Part shown: one piece after another, positions 8,454-17,150 of the stretch | How the letters are laid out: each line of letters starts with the position of its first letter | How positions within the stretch are numbered: the stretch's first letter is position 1 | Assembly: GCF_019207025.1 (NCBI RefSeq) | Contig: NZ_JAEEGC010000044.1 | Coordinates: forward strand, 1 to 44,779 | Length of the DNA: 44,779 nt | Source of the DNA: Clostridium thailandense | GTDB taxonomy: Bacteria > Bacillota > Clostridia > Clostridiales > Clostridiaceae | Direction of reading: 5' to 3' | Translations under genes and position numbers: made by a program | Notes under the pieces: generated by a model | Database searches by the model: none | Seen by the model: only the letters and a program-made list of their open reading frames with translations | What the model was told of the DNA's origin: nothing

Positions 8454-9416
8454 ATGGCAGTTGAAACAACTTTCGATTTTAATCAGATGTTGTCATCAGC
8501 AAGAGAGGCTTATGGCGTTGAATTAATGAAAATGGCAGATGAAGGCTTAGACTTTGCCTTTACTTATTCTGATAATGTTGCAGAATCCACATCTACTGGG
8601 AAATTTATTAGAAAATATCCTGAACGCTGCTTTAATATTGGTATTGCGGAAGCTAATCAGGTTGGTATATCTGCGGGGTTAGCTCTTTCAGGTAAAATTG
8701 TATTCTCACAGGTATTTGGACCATTCCTTCCTTTGAGAGCAGCAGATCAAATACACACAGATATTGCTTATAATGATGTAAATGTAAGATTAATTGGAAC
8801 TCATTCTGGAGTTACTTCTGGTGGAGGCCCTACTCATAATGTCATTGCAGATTTATCCTTTTATAGAGCAGTACCAAACTTAACAATCTGTGTTCCAGCA
8901 GATGCAGGGCAGTGTATGAAATTGGTGAGGGAATCTATGACTTATAAAGGCCCTATGATTATACGTATTGCAAGAGGTGCAGAACCGGATGTATATAGAG
9001 ATGATAATTATGAGTTTAAAATTGGTAAAGCAATTACAGTAAAGGAAGGTAATGATTTAACTTTAATTGGCACAGGCAACAGTGTGTATTGGTCTCTTAT
9101 GGCAGCTAAAGAGCTGGCAGAAACAGGTGTTAATGCCAGAGTTATAGATATGCATACCATTAAACCCTTTGATATAGATATAGTTTTAAAGGCTGCAAAG
9201 GAAACTGGGTTAGTTGTGACAGTTGAAGATCAAAGCATTAATGGTGGTCTTGGTGGTGCAGTAGCTGAAGTGATAGCAGAAGCGGGGATACATTGCAAAT
9301 TTAAGCGAATTGGTTTACCTGATGAGTTCAGTGTTATTGGCTCTGATACTGAGATTTACCAATATTATCATCTGGATTCACATGGCATTGCTGAAACAGT
9401 GAAAGAGATGCTTTAA
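8454..9416 (+). CDS. Transketolase, C-terminal (pyrimidine-binding) subunit
   Basis: This 320-residue protein has the pyrimidine domain of transketolase, with the glutamate that activates thiamine in FNIGIAEANQVGISAGLA, then GTHSGVTSGGGPTHN and the C-terminal domain (DMHTIKPFD, VTVEDQSINGGLGGAVAE). It follows the N-terminal subunit by 3 nt with AAAGGTGAG before the ATG, so the two are made together. It is the last gene of the operon that starts at 4230. A strong palindrome (9447-9522) lies 30 bases downstream. There are no missing active-site blocks. Confidence 0.9.
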   Translation: MAVETTFDFNQMLSSAREAYGVELMKMADEGLDFAFTYSDNVAESTSTGKFIRKYPERCFNIGIAEANQVGISAGLALSGKIVFSQVFGPFLPLRAADQIHTDIAYNDVNVRLIGTHSGVTSGGGPTHNVIADLSFYRAVPNLTICVPADAGQCMKLVRESMTYKGPMIIRIARGAEPDVYRDDNYEFKIGKAITVKEGNDLTLIGTGNSVYWSLMAAKELAETGVNARVIDMHTIKPFDIDIVLKAAKETGLVVTVEDQSINGGLGGAVAEVIAEAGIHCKFKRIGLPDEFSVIGSDTEIYQYYHLDSHGIAETVKEML

Positions 9417-9446
9417 TTTTTCAAGGCAATTTATTATGATTGCAGA

Positions 9447-9522
9447 GGGGGGGCTGTCGCACTATAAAGAAATACACCAGAAAGTTAACTTTCGGCGGTT
9501 CTTCTCTATAGTGCGAGCCCCC
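9447..9522. terminator. Large GC-rich palindrome after the transketolase operon
   Basis: The arm GGGGGGGCTGTCGCACTATA (from 9447) pairs with TATAGTGCGAGCCCCC (ending 9522), with a 2-nt bulge. The loop contains a second perfect 14-bp palindrome GAAAGTTAACTTTC. No T-run follows, so it may be an mRNA-end hairpin or a small mobile palindrome rather than a classic terminator. Its outer GGGGCTGT recurs at the outer end of the repeat at 23788. The rest of 9417-9774 is AT-rich with no gene; ATAAAGACCTG near 9717 shows no clear function. Confidence 0.5.
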
Positions 9523-9774
9523 TTCTGTAGTCATATATTTGGCATAGGAATAAGTATGCTTATATTAAAGATTTCTTGGTGTTAGTACATAGAGAGTTCT
9601 TACTTTTTTAAGTTTTTTAGTTGATGGTACTTATAAAAATTCGACAAAAGTGTGAGGAAACCCTATGACATACATTTAAGTTGTTAAAAAAAATCAGTTC
9701 TATCAAGCTGATAAAATAAAGACCTGTGAATTATGCATAAGACTATTAAAAGTTATATTAAGCAGGTGAAATAT

Positions 9775-10725
9775 ATGAAAATAGGAATTTTAACAAGTGG
9801 AGGAGATGCTCCAGGAATGAATGCTGCCATAAGAGCAGTAGTAAAATCGGCAAATTATAATGACATGGAAGTTTTTGGTATAAAACACGGATATAAGGGT
9901 TTAATAAAAGAAGAATTAACGAAATTAGATAGTTTTGATGTAGATGGTATTGCAGAAAAAGGAGGAACTATACTAAAAACGGCTAGATGTCTAGAATTTA
10001 TGGAGGAGGATGGAAGAAGAAAAGCTTTAGAAACATTAATAAACTTTGAAATAGATAGTTTAGTAGTAGTTGGAGGTGATGGTTCTTTTCGAGGTGCAGA
10101 AGATCTTAGTAAGCTAGGGATAAAAGTTATAGGATTACCGGGAACTATAGATAATGATTTGGCTTACACAGACTATTGTATAGGTTTTGATACAACTTTA
10201 AATACAGTTTTGGAATGTATAGGTAAAATAAAAGATACAGATTCTTCCCATGAAAAAACTACTATTGTAGAGGTAATGGGAAGGTATTGTGGCGATTTAG
10301 CTTTATATTCAGCTTTAGCTGGAGGAGGAGAAATAATATCTACTCCTGAAAGAAAGTTAGAGTTTCATACCATATGTAATAGGTTATATGAAAACATAAG
10401 TAAAGGAAAAAATGATAATGTAATAATAATAACTGAAAGAATGTACGATATAAAAAAACTTCAAAAGTATATAGAAGAAAGGCTAAAAATTAGTATAAGA
10501 AATACAGTTTTAGGATTTATACAAAGAGGAGGCAATCCATCTGCTTTTGACAGAGTATTAGCAAGTAAAATGGGTGTTAAAGCTGTAGAACTATTGATGA
10601 AAGGTTTTGCAGGAAGAGTCGTTGGAATTAAGAATAACAAAATAATAGATGTAAGTTTTAGTGAAGTAAATAGCAAAAATACTGATAAACAAAAAGAATA
10701 TGATTTATTAAAGTTTCTTCTATAG
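9775..10725 (+). CDS. pfkA: ATP-dependent 6-phosphofructokinase
   Basis: This 316-residue enzyme is close to the usual 319-320 of bacterial PfkA. The N-terminal LTSGGDAPGMN binds ATP. GGDGS (residues 100-104) carries the glycine typical of ATP-dependent rather than pyrophosphate-dependent forms. LPGTIDND (121-128) holds the catalytic aspartates. MGRYCGD and FIQRGG are fructose-phosphate-binding blocks. It phosphorylates fructose 6-phosphate to the 1,6-bisphosphate in the cytoplasm. A longer frame begins at 9733, but the ATG at 9775 has AGGTGA 5 nt upstream and gives the conserved MKIGILTSGG start. It stands alone, not next to a pyruvate kinase gene as in many Firmicutes, so it may be an additional copy serving the neighbouring sugar operon. 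Confidence 0.9.
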   Translation: MKIGILTSGGDAPGMNAAIRAVVKSANYNDMEVFGIKHGYKGLIKEELTKLDSFDVDGIAEKGGTILKTARCLEFMEEDGRRKALETLINFEIDSLVVVGGDGSFRGAEDLSKLGIKVIGLPGTIDNDLAYTDYCIGFDTTLNTVLECIGKIKDTDSSHEKTTIVEVMGRYCGDLALYSALAGGGEIISTPERKLEFHTICNRLYENISKGKNDNVIIITERMYDIKKLQKYIEERLKISIRNTVLGFIQRGGNPSAFDRVLASKMGVKAVELLMKGFAGRVVGIKNNKIIDVSFSEVNSKNTDKQKEYDLLKFLL

Positions 10726-10791
10726 GATTTCTAGCAAGCTAAATTCAATTAAGTAAACATAAAAAAATTGACATAAATTTTATTTAATCAA

Positions 10792-11058
10792 ATAAAAATT
10801 GTAACTACTGTAATGAGAAGTAATGGTTTTGAAGTAATCGATTTAGGTGGCGGACGTTCAATGGCAAAATTCATGAGAGATTTATATAGAATGCCAGATA
10901 AAGTTGAGGCAGTATTGGATGTTATTCAAAAATATACTATTGAGAGCTTAAGATAACAAATTACACAAATGAAACCTGATGGAACAACAGATATTTATAA
11001 GATAAAAGAAAAGCTTGAAAATATAAAAGCAATGCTTGCTGCGGCTACTGGCAAGTAA
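10792..11058 (+). pseudogene. Mosaic pseudogene: corrinoid protein fragment joined to PF01208 methyltransferase fragments
   Basis: One reading frame (phase of 10801) gives IVTTVMRSNGFEVIDLG, which is the stretch after the B12 motif of the corrinoid protein at 28633 (residues about 103-119). It then runs directly into GRSMAKFMRDLYRMPDKVE and onward, which aligns with residues about 181-220 of the methyltransferase at 27349. An in-frame TAA at 10954-10956 interrupts that part (SLR-stop-QI). The frame ends in ENIKAMLAAATGK before TAA, matching the methyltransferase C-terminus. At least two internal deletions and a nonsense codon are needed to explain it. The order (corrinoid protein then methyltransferase) is that of 28633-29261, so this is the ruin of a second such gene pair, just upstream of a flavoenzyme gene. 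No function is expected. Confidence 0.85.
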
Positions 11059-11105
11059 AATGTAATTTGAATTTATACGCTTTTAAATTGAAAGGAGATA
11101 GTAAA

Positions 11106-13070
11106 ATGTCAAACTTTAATAAATTTCCACACGTTTTTCAACCTTTAAAAATAGGAAATATGACTATTAAAAATCGTATTGAATTTACTCCAATGGTTTC
11201 TTGTCATGCGAATTCTAGAACAGGAGAAGTAACACCTGAACTAATTGAATTCTTGGGTGGACAGGCTAGAACTGGTGCAGCTATTGTAACAATTGGTGCA
11301 ACAACAGTTGATGAAGAAACAGGTGCAGATTTCTACGGTGAGCTTTCTATTACAAGAGACAGTGATATTGCAGGTCTAAGCTTGTTAGCAGACGAGGTAC
11401 ATCGCTATGGAGCAAAAATATCTGTAGAAATACTCCATGCCGGAAGGGGAGTCGCTCCTTATTTACTAAAAGAAGGATGCAATGCAGTTGGCCCATCTTC
11501 TTTCCCGACACCTACAGGCGTACGTTATATAGAAGAGTTAAAACAGCCACAAATTGATAAGATTATCTGGAGGTTTGCAGATTGTACAGAACGTTTGATG
11601 AAATCAGGATTTGATATGGTAATGATTCATGGTGCCCATGGAAATCTAATTGGTCAATTTCTATCTCCATTAGTAAACCATAGAACAGACTGGTATGGTG
11701 GAAGTTTAGAAAACAGAATGCGTTTCCCTTTGCAAGTTATAAAAGCAATACGTGAAAAATGTGGTAGAAATATTAATATTGAATATCGAATCAGTGGTGA
11801 TGAAATTATAGAGGGAGGTCAGCGTTTAGATGAGGTACTTGAATTCTTAAAAGTAGCTCAGAAAGATATTGATATTGCCCATATTTCAGCAGGTTTAATT
11901 GTTGATACTAGATACCAGCAATTCACGATTCCACCTTATTATATGCCTCATTGTCATAATGTACAGTATGCAGAAGTAGCAAAAAAAGTTTTGGATATCC
12001 CAGTTACAACTGTTGGATCAATTACAACAATTGCTGAGGCTGAAGAGATTCTGGCATCAGGAAAAGCAGATATCGTTGGCATGGCACGCCCTTGCATGGC
12101 AGACAACAATATTGTTACAAAAGCATATAGAGGTCAAGAAGATACCATTCGCCCATGCTTAAGATGTATTGAAGGCTGCGGTAATATTTTTTTTGGAAAA
12201 CAAATTCGTTGTAGTGTAAACCCAATAATTGGACGAGAATCCCGCTACAAAACGATACCGAAAGCAGATGTAAAGAAAAAGGTTATGGTAGTAGGTGGTG
12301 GTCCAGCAGGTATGATGGCAACTCAAACCTTAATTCAAAGAGGACATGATGTAATATTATTTGAAAAGAGCGGACAACTTGGAGGACTTCTCCATGAAGC
12401 ATCTGCATTACCTTTTAAAGGAGATTTGAGAAGATATTTGGATTGGGATATTAGAACAACTATGAATTGTGGTGCGGACATTCGTTTAAATACAGAGGTT
12501 ACACCTAAAGTTATAGAGGAAGTAAATCCAGATGCATTAGTAGTAGCTTTAGGTTCTAGTGTGTTAGTACCGAACATTTCAGGAGTTGATGGAAGTAATG
12601 TTGTAACTGTTACAGATGTAGATACTAAGAAAGTGAAAACTGGTCAGAAGGTAGTTGTATGCGGTGGTGGACTTAGCGGTATGGAATGTGCATTAGGTCT
12701 TGCTATGGAAGGAAAAGATGTTACAGTTGTCGATATGGTATCACAAGAAGAATTAGGTGGCAAAATGTTTTTTATCACCAAATCTCAATTAATGGATAAA
12801 TGTAAAGAGAATAAGATTAAAACAGTTTGTAATGTAAAAGTAGAAAAAATTACAGAAAAGGGCGTAGAAGTAATCGATAGACAGTGGAAACGGTTTGGGT
12901 TGGAATGTGATACAGTCGTTATTGCCTTAGGTGTAAAACCTCATGTGGAAGAAGCACAGAAGCTAGCTTCTATGGTTCTAGAATCATATTTGGTTGGAGA
13001 TGTAAGTGGACAAGGAATGACAATTCACACAGCAAATCATACAGCATTTGATATAGCTACAGAGATTTAA
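11106..13070 (+). CDS. OYE-type NADH:flavin oxidoreductase with Fe-S cluster (enoate / dienoyl-CoA reductase family), Asn variant
   Basis: This is a 654-residue three-domain flavoenzyme. The OYE-like FMN barrel covers about 1-345. Four cysteines for a [4Fe-4S] cluster follow at 351, 354, 358 and 369. FAD/NAD domains contain VVGGGPAGMMA near 395-405 and VVCGGGLSGME near 540. Relatives include 2,4-dienoyl-CoA reductase, clostridial enoate reductase, BaiCD/BaiH and trimethylamine dehydrogenase. HAGR (111-114) is kept. In the active-site loop HGAHGN (175-180) Asn replaces the Tyr that acts as proton donor in E. coli FadH, so the reaction may differ from simple enoate reduction. The start at 11106 has AAAGGAG 8 nt upstream; a longer TTG frame from 11067 lacks one. 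It follows a methyltransferase pseudogene and precedes an alcohol dehydrogenase. Confidence 0.85.
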   Translation: MSNFNKFPHVFQPLKIGNMTIKNRIEFTPMVSCHANSRTGEVTPELIEFLGGQARTGAAIVTIGATTVDEETGADFYGELSITRDSDIAGLSLLADEVHRYGAKISVEILHAGRGVAPYLLKEGCNAVGPSSFPTPTGVRYIEELKQPQIDKIIWRFADCTERLMKSGFDMVMIHGAHGNLIGQFLSPLVNHRTDWYGGSLENRMRFPLQVIKAIREKCGRNINIEYRISGDEIIEGGQRLDEVLEFLKVAQKDIDIAHISAGLIVDTRYQQFTIPPYYMPHCHNVQYAEVAKKVLDIPVTTVGSITTIAEAEEILASGKADIVGMARPCMADNNIVTKAYRGQEDTIRPCLRCIEGCGNIFFGKQIRCSVNPIIGRESRYKTIPKADVKKKVMVVGGGPAGMMATQTLIQRGHDVILFEKSGQLGGLLHEASALPFKGDLRRYLDWDIRTTMNCGADIRLNTEVTPKVIEEVNPDALVVALGSSVLVPNISGVDGSNVVTVTDVDTKKVKTGQKVVVCGGGLSGMECALGLAMEGKDVTVVDMVSQEELGGKMFFITKSQLMDKCKENKIKTVCNVKVEKITEKGVEVIDRQWKRFGLECDTVVIALGVKPHVEEAQKLASMVLESYLVGDVSGQGMTIHTANHTAFDIATEI

Positions 13071-13141
13071 GCACACAAAAATAAAATAATAAAAACATAA
13101 GTTGATTCTTTAGAAATTCATTTAGAGAAGGGAGTGTTTTT

Positions 13142-14254
13142 ATGAAAATAAAAGCGGCAGTAGTTCATGAAAAAGGACAAGATTTTAAAATTGAAGAGGT
13201 AGAATTAGCAGCACCAAAGGATAATGAAATACTTGTAAAAATAGTAGCTAGTGGTGTGTGCCATACTGATGAAGTCGCAAAAATGCAAGTAATTCCAGTA
13301 CCGCTACCAGCAGTATTTGGACATGAAGGCTGCGGTATTGTAGAAGAGGTTGGTAGAGCTGTTACTGAGTTTAAGAAAGGTGACCATGTTGGGTTCTCAT
13401 TTGGATATTGTGGATATTGTGAAAATTGTTTAAATGCACACCAACATGCGTGTGAGAGCTTTAACGATATTAATTTTGGTGGTGTTATGAGTGATGGCAC
13501 AAAGCGCCTTTCTTATAATGGACAAGAAATATCTTCTTTCTTTGGTCAATCCTCATTTGCAACTTATGCAGTAGTAAATCAAAATAGTGCAGTAAAAGTT
13601 GACGATGATATAGAACTTGCATTGGTAGGACCTTTAGGGTGTGGTATACAAACTGGTGCTGGTGCTGTATTAAATAGATTAAAACCAAGCTTTGGATCTA
13701 CTATTGCTGTGTTTGGATGCGGAACTGTAGGAATGAGTGCTATTATGGCAGCTAAAATTACGAGTTGTTCAAAAATTATTGCAGTAGGAGGAAATACAAC
13801 TAGCTTAGAACTTGCAAAGGAGCTTGGAGCAACTCATACTATAAACAGAAAAGAAACTGACGATATAGTTGGTGAAATAAAAAAAATAACAAATGGTGGC
13901 TGCCACTATGCAATTGATACTACGGGTGTTGGTGATTTTGTAAAGAAGGCCCTGGCTTGTGTTCGTTTTTTAGGTACTGCAGTAGTGTTAGGGGCAACTG
14001 GTGATATGACTATTAATGTACAAGAAGAATTAATGGGTGAAGCAAAATCCCTAATCGGCATTGTAGAAGGAGATTCCGTTCCAAAGTTATTTATTCCTAA
14101 ATTAATTCAGTACTATAAAGAAGGTAAATTCCCATTTGATAAATTAATTAAATTCTATAATTTTGAAGACATTAATAAAGCCTTTGAGGATTCTCACAAC
14201 GGAAAGGTAATTAAAGCTGTACTAAAAATGACAGGCTTAAAACACGAGAATTAA
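13142..14254 (+). CDS. Zinc-dependent alcohol dehydrogenase (aryl-alcohol / class III-like)
   Basis: This 370-residue medium-chain dehydrogenase has catalytic zinc ligands in GVCHTDE and GHEGCG, a third expected in VGPLGCGIQTGAGAV, and a structural zinc loop of four cysteines in CGYCENCLNAHQHAC. The Rossmann motif is GCGTVGMS. The GCGIQTGAGAV block is characteristic of the long zinc alcohol dehydrogenases that include aryl- and benzyl-alcohol and glutathione-dependent enzymes. It likely interconverts an alcohol and aldehyde with NAD(H). It follows the flavoenzyme at 11106 after 71 bp with its own GGGAG site, so the two may act in sequence on the same molecule. A hairpin with T-run (14359-14400) ends the unit. 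Confidence 0.87.
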   Translation: MKIKAAVVHEKGQDFKIEEVELAAPKDNEILVKIVASGVCHTDEVAKMQVIPVPLPAVFGHEGCGIVEEVGRAVTEFKKGDHVGFSFGYCGYCENCLNAHQHACESFNDINFGGVMSDGTKRLSYNGQEISSFFGQSSFATYAVVNQNSAVKVDDDIELALVGPLGCGIQTGAGAVLNRLKPSFGSTIAVFGCGTVGMSAIMAAKITSCSKIIAVGGNTTSLELAKELGATHTINRKETDDIVGEIKKITNGGCHYAIDTTGVGDFVKKALACVRFLGTAVVLGATGDMTINVQEELMGEAKSLIGIVEGDSVPKLFIPKLIQYYKEGKFPFDKLIKFYNFEDINKAFEDSHNGKVIKAVLKMTGLKHEN

Positions 14255-14358
14255 AGGATATTTTACCTAAAAATAATCAAGATCTAGTTTTGATTCCACA
14301 ATTGCTAACAAACAATGCAAAAGATTTTATATACCAAATGACTATTTTTACTGTAGCA

Positions 14359-14400
14359 AAGAACCCTGAGTTATCAAGGTTCTTCTACTTTTTTGTTTTT
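14359..14400 (+). terminator. Rho-independent terminator after the alcohol dehydrogenase
   Basis: Stem AAGAACC (14359-14365) pairs with GGTTCTT (14378-14384) around a 12-nt loop, followed by CTACTTTTTTGTTTTT. It is the only clear structure in the 344-bp gap between this gene and the convergent glmS gene. The rest of the gap is AT-rich and featureless. Confidence 0.75.
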
Positions 14401-14580
14401 GTACCAAATGGTTATTCCATTTGTTGCCATAACTTATTTCGTTTGCTATTATAATTCACAAAATTTGTGTTGGTTTGTAAAAAATATTGATTAAGATATT
14501 ACCTTTAAAATGACTAAATTTCGTAAAAATAATTATCTGTTTTTAAAAAAATCAATCTTTATTGCAAAGTTACAATTTGT

Positions 14581-14604
14581 GAATAGTTTGCTATATAACT
14601 ATTC
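14581..14604 (-). terminator. Weak hairpin over the glmS stop codon
   Basis: GAATAGTT (14581-14588) and AACTATTC (14597-14604) form an 8-bp stem spanning the glmS stop codon on the minus strand. A T-rich minus-strand stretch follows only about 30 nt later (near 14541-14549), so it may or may not end the glmS transcript. Confidence 0.3.
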
Positions 14605-16425
14605 CACAGTTACAGATTTAGCTAAATTCCTTGGCTTATCAACATCGCACCCTTTTTGTATAGCCATATAATAAGCAACAAGTTGAAGTGGTATAACTGA
14701 GAGTACAGGTGATAATATATCTATAGTTTTTGGCAAATAGAAAGCTGAGTCTACAGTGCTTTCTATAGATGTATTACCTTCAAGTGCAAAACCAAGAACA
14801 TTAGCACCTCTAGTGGTTACCTCTTTAACATTGCTTATCATTTTACCATATAAGCTTTCTTGGGTAGCAATAGCAATTACAGCAGTTCCTTTTTCTATTA
14901 AAGCGATAGTACCATGTTTTAATTCTCCACCAGCATAAGCTTCTGAATGAATATAAGATATTTCCTTAGTCTTTAAAGAACCTTCCATGGCAACAGCGTA
15001 ATCAAGGCCTCTTCCAAGGAAGAACATATCCTTATGCATGTAATTATTTGCTGCGAATTTTTGCAGTACTTCTTTATGTTTTAATACTTCAGAAACCTTT
15101 TCAGGAAGAGAAAGCATTTCATTCTTTATTTTTTCTATTTCATCCACTCCTAAAGTATTTTTATGTTGTGCAAAATAAAGAGCAACTACATACATTAAAA
15201 TTAATTGAGTAGTGTATGCTTTTGTAGAGGCAACAGCTATTTCTAGTCCTGCCCAAGTATATATAACATCATCTGCTTCTCTTGCAATTGAGCTTCCAAC
15301 CACATTAGTTATTGCTATAACCCTTGCCCCCTTAGTTTTAGCTTCTCTCAAAGCAGCTAAAGTATCAGCAGTCTCTCCAGACTGGCTTAGAGCAATCATT
15401 AAGGTTTTTTCATTTATAATAGGATCTCTGTATCTGAATTCAGAAGCAATATCTATTTCTACAGGTATTTTAGCCAATTTTTCAATAACGTATTTTCCGA
15501 CAACACCAGCATGATAAGCAGTTCCGCAAGCAACTATGTATATTCTATCAATATTCTCTATATCAGCTTTTGTCATCTTTATATTATCAAGAGTTATAGG
15601 CTGTCCAGGTATTATTCTAGAAGTCATAGTATCCCTAATTGCCTTTGGTTGTTCATGAATTTCCTTTATCATAAAATGTTCATAGCCGCCTTTTTCAGCT
15701 GCATCTGCATCCCAAGTTACAGTGACAAGTTCCTTTTTTATCTCATCACCTTCGGGAGAATAAATTTTTACACCAGCATCATTTAGCACTACAAATTCCT
15801 TATCATTCAAATAATAAACATCCCTAGTTCTGTTCAAAATGGCTGGAACATCTGATGCTATAAAGAATTCATCAGTGCCAACTCCAACTACAAGAGGGCT
15901 GTCTTTTCTTACTGCAACTATTTTATCAGGTTCATCGCAGGACACAACACCCAGAGCATAGCTTCCTTCCATTTTTGAAACGGCCTTCATAACTGCATCC
16001 AATAAATCACCATTATAAAAATGGCAGATTAGATTTGGTATAACCTCTGTATCTGTCTCAGAATAAAATTTGTATCCTTTTGAAGAAAGCCATTCTCTCA
16101 AATGAAGATAATTTTCTATAATTCCATTATGAACAACGCTTATAGAACCATTTTCACTTGTATGAGGATGTGAATTTATATCAGATGGTTCACCGTGAGT
16201 TGCCCATCTTGTATGGCCGATTCCTATTTTACCCTTAACTGGACTAGTATCTAACTTGTCCTTAAGGTTTGCAAGCCTTCCCTTACATTTGGAGATTTCT
16301 ATAACATCTTTATCAATAACTGCTATACCAGCTGAATCATAACCTCTATACTCTAGTTTTGATAGACCTTCAACCAAAATAGGTGAAGCCTCTTTCTTTC
16401 CAACATAACCTACTATACCGCACAT
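14599..16425 (-). CDS. glmS: Glutamine:fructose-6-phosphate aminotransferase
   Basis: The full-length 608-residue enzyme makes glucosamine 6-phosphate, the first step to UDP-GlcNAc for peptidoglycan. MCGIVGYVG starts the glutaminase domain with Cys2 as nucleophile after Met removal. GIGHTRWATHG and HNGIIENY are further glutaminase blocks. Two SIS sugar-isomerase domains follow (about 290-420, with ALSQSGETADT, and about 455-600). The C-terminus PRNLAKSVTVE is canonical. It is expressed alone on the minus strand. Its leader carries a glmS ribozyme (16488-17210) that in this genome is split by repeats. The AGGAAG ribosome site is at 16432-16437 before the ATG. The function is certain. Confidence 0.97.
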   Translation of the reverse strand: MCGIVGYVGKKEASPILVEGLSKLEYRGYDSAGIAVIDKDVIEISKCKGRLANLKDKLDTSPVKGKIGIGHTRWATHGEPSDINSHPHTSENGSISVVHNGIIENYLHLREWLSSKGYKFYSETDTEVIPNLICHFYNGDLLDAVMKAVSKMEGSYALGVVSCDEPDKIVAVRKDSPLVVGVGTDEFFIASDVPAILNRTRDVYYLNDKEFVVLNDAGVKIYSPEGDEIKKELVTVTWDADAAEKGGYEHFMIKEIHEQPKAIRDTMTSRIIPGQPITLDNIKMTKADIENIDRIYIVACGTAYHAGVVGKYVIEKLAKIPVEIDIASEFRYRDPIINEKTLMIALSQSGETADTLAALREAKTKGARVIAITNVVGSSIAREADDVIYTWAGLEIAVASTKAYTTQLILMYVVALYFAQHKNTLGVDEIEKIKNEMLSLPEKVSEVLKHKEVLQKFAANNYMHKDMFFLGRGLDYAVAMEGSLKTKEISYIHSEAYAGGELKHGTIALIEKGTAVIAIATQESLYGKMISNVKEVTTRGANVLGFALEGNTSIESTVDSAFYLPKTIDILSPVLSVIPLQLVAYYMAIQKGCDVDKPRNLAKSVTVE

Positions 16426-16637
16426 AAAAATCTTCCTTTCTTTTTCACGTCTAAATTTAAGATTTAACTCAAAAAAAGGAAAAACAGATTTACTAGCACC
16501 TAATTGTTTTGTACTAAGAATTACTTCTTAGTTTTGTCAATTGTTAACGGTAGTGCTTATACCGTAGGGCATCCGCCGAATAATCGATAAACCCTATCCT
16601 CGTCAATTTACGAGCGTAGCTACCTATGTAGGTAACT

Positions 16638-16890
16638 ACGGCCGAAAGTAAACTTATCCTCCGGGAGATGTCCCCAAGCTTCGGCACTATAAAAACTTTT
16701 AATCATTCTAAAGCTCAGTATTTTGAAAATCTAAGACACTTTGATAAACTCGTACCTCAGACACATCAAAGCATCTAAGATTTTCTAAAATACTGAGCTA
16801 AGAATGACAAAAAAGTTTTTATATGTGCTTTCAGCTTTGGAAACATCTCCCTGCGTATAAATTTACTTTCTGTTGCAGTTCTATATATAG
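16638..16890. repeat. Long palindromic repeat, copy A (inside glmS ribozyme P1 loop)
   Basis: A roughly 250-bp imperfect palindrome with nested arms: an outer CGGCCGAAAGTAAACTTAT end, an AAGCTTCGGCAC block, AAAAACTTTT, and CTCAGTATTTTGAAAATCTAAG, all repeated in reverse complement on the right half. The centre carries GATAAACTCGTACCTCA. It has the same architecture as copies B, C and D, in opposite orientation to B and D judged by the centre. It contains no ORF or transposase, so it is a MITE-like or structural repeat. Confidence 0.8.
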
Positions 16891-17150
16891 ATACCTAAAC
16901 CAGACACTTAAATTGTACGCAGGGATATATTGACATTCTGGAAGGCACACTTAAATACTTTTGTTATAAGTCTTAGCGAAGTATTTTAGAAAGTCTTAGG
17001 GCTATTGATATGTTTGAGGTACGAGTTTATCAATGGTTCTTAGACTTTCAAAATACTGAGCCTTAGACTTATCAAAAGTATTTATTGTGCCGGAAGAATG
17101 CCAATATATCCCGGAGTATAAGTTAAGTGTTGGCTGTATTTGTCTATAAT
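16886..17150. repeat. Long palindromic repeat, copy B (tandem with A)
   Basis: A second palindrome abuts copy A with the junction near 16886-16890. The left end CAGACACTTAAATTGTACGC pairs with the right end (GAGTATAAGTTAAGTGTTGG near 17114-17133). The inner block AGTCTTAGCGAAGTATTTTAG pairs with its complement about 70 nt on. The centre carries GTTTGAGGTACGAGTTTATC, the reverse complement of the copy A centre. The right end finishes in TGTCTATAAT like copy D. Confidence 0.8.

Noticed and set aside
11067..11105. Longer N-terminus for the flavoenzyme at 11106 (TTG start)
   Set aside because: The AAAGGAG site at 11091-11097 lies inside this extension and is correctly spaced for the ATG at 11106.
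15212..15786. Plus-strand ORFs inside glmS
   Set aside because: They are shadows of a certain, full-length minus-strand gene.
16638..17150. Repeats A and B as a CRISPR array or an insertion sequence
   Set aside because: They are two long palindromes without regular short spacers, and there is no ORF for a transposase.
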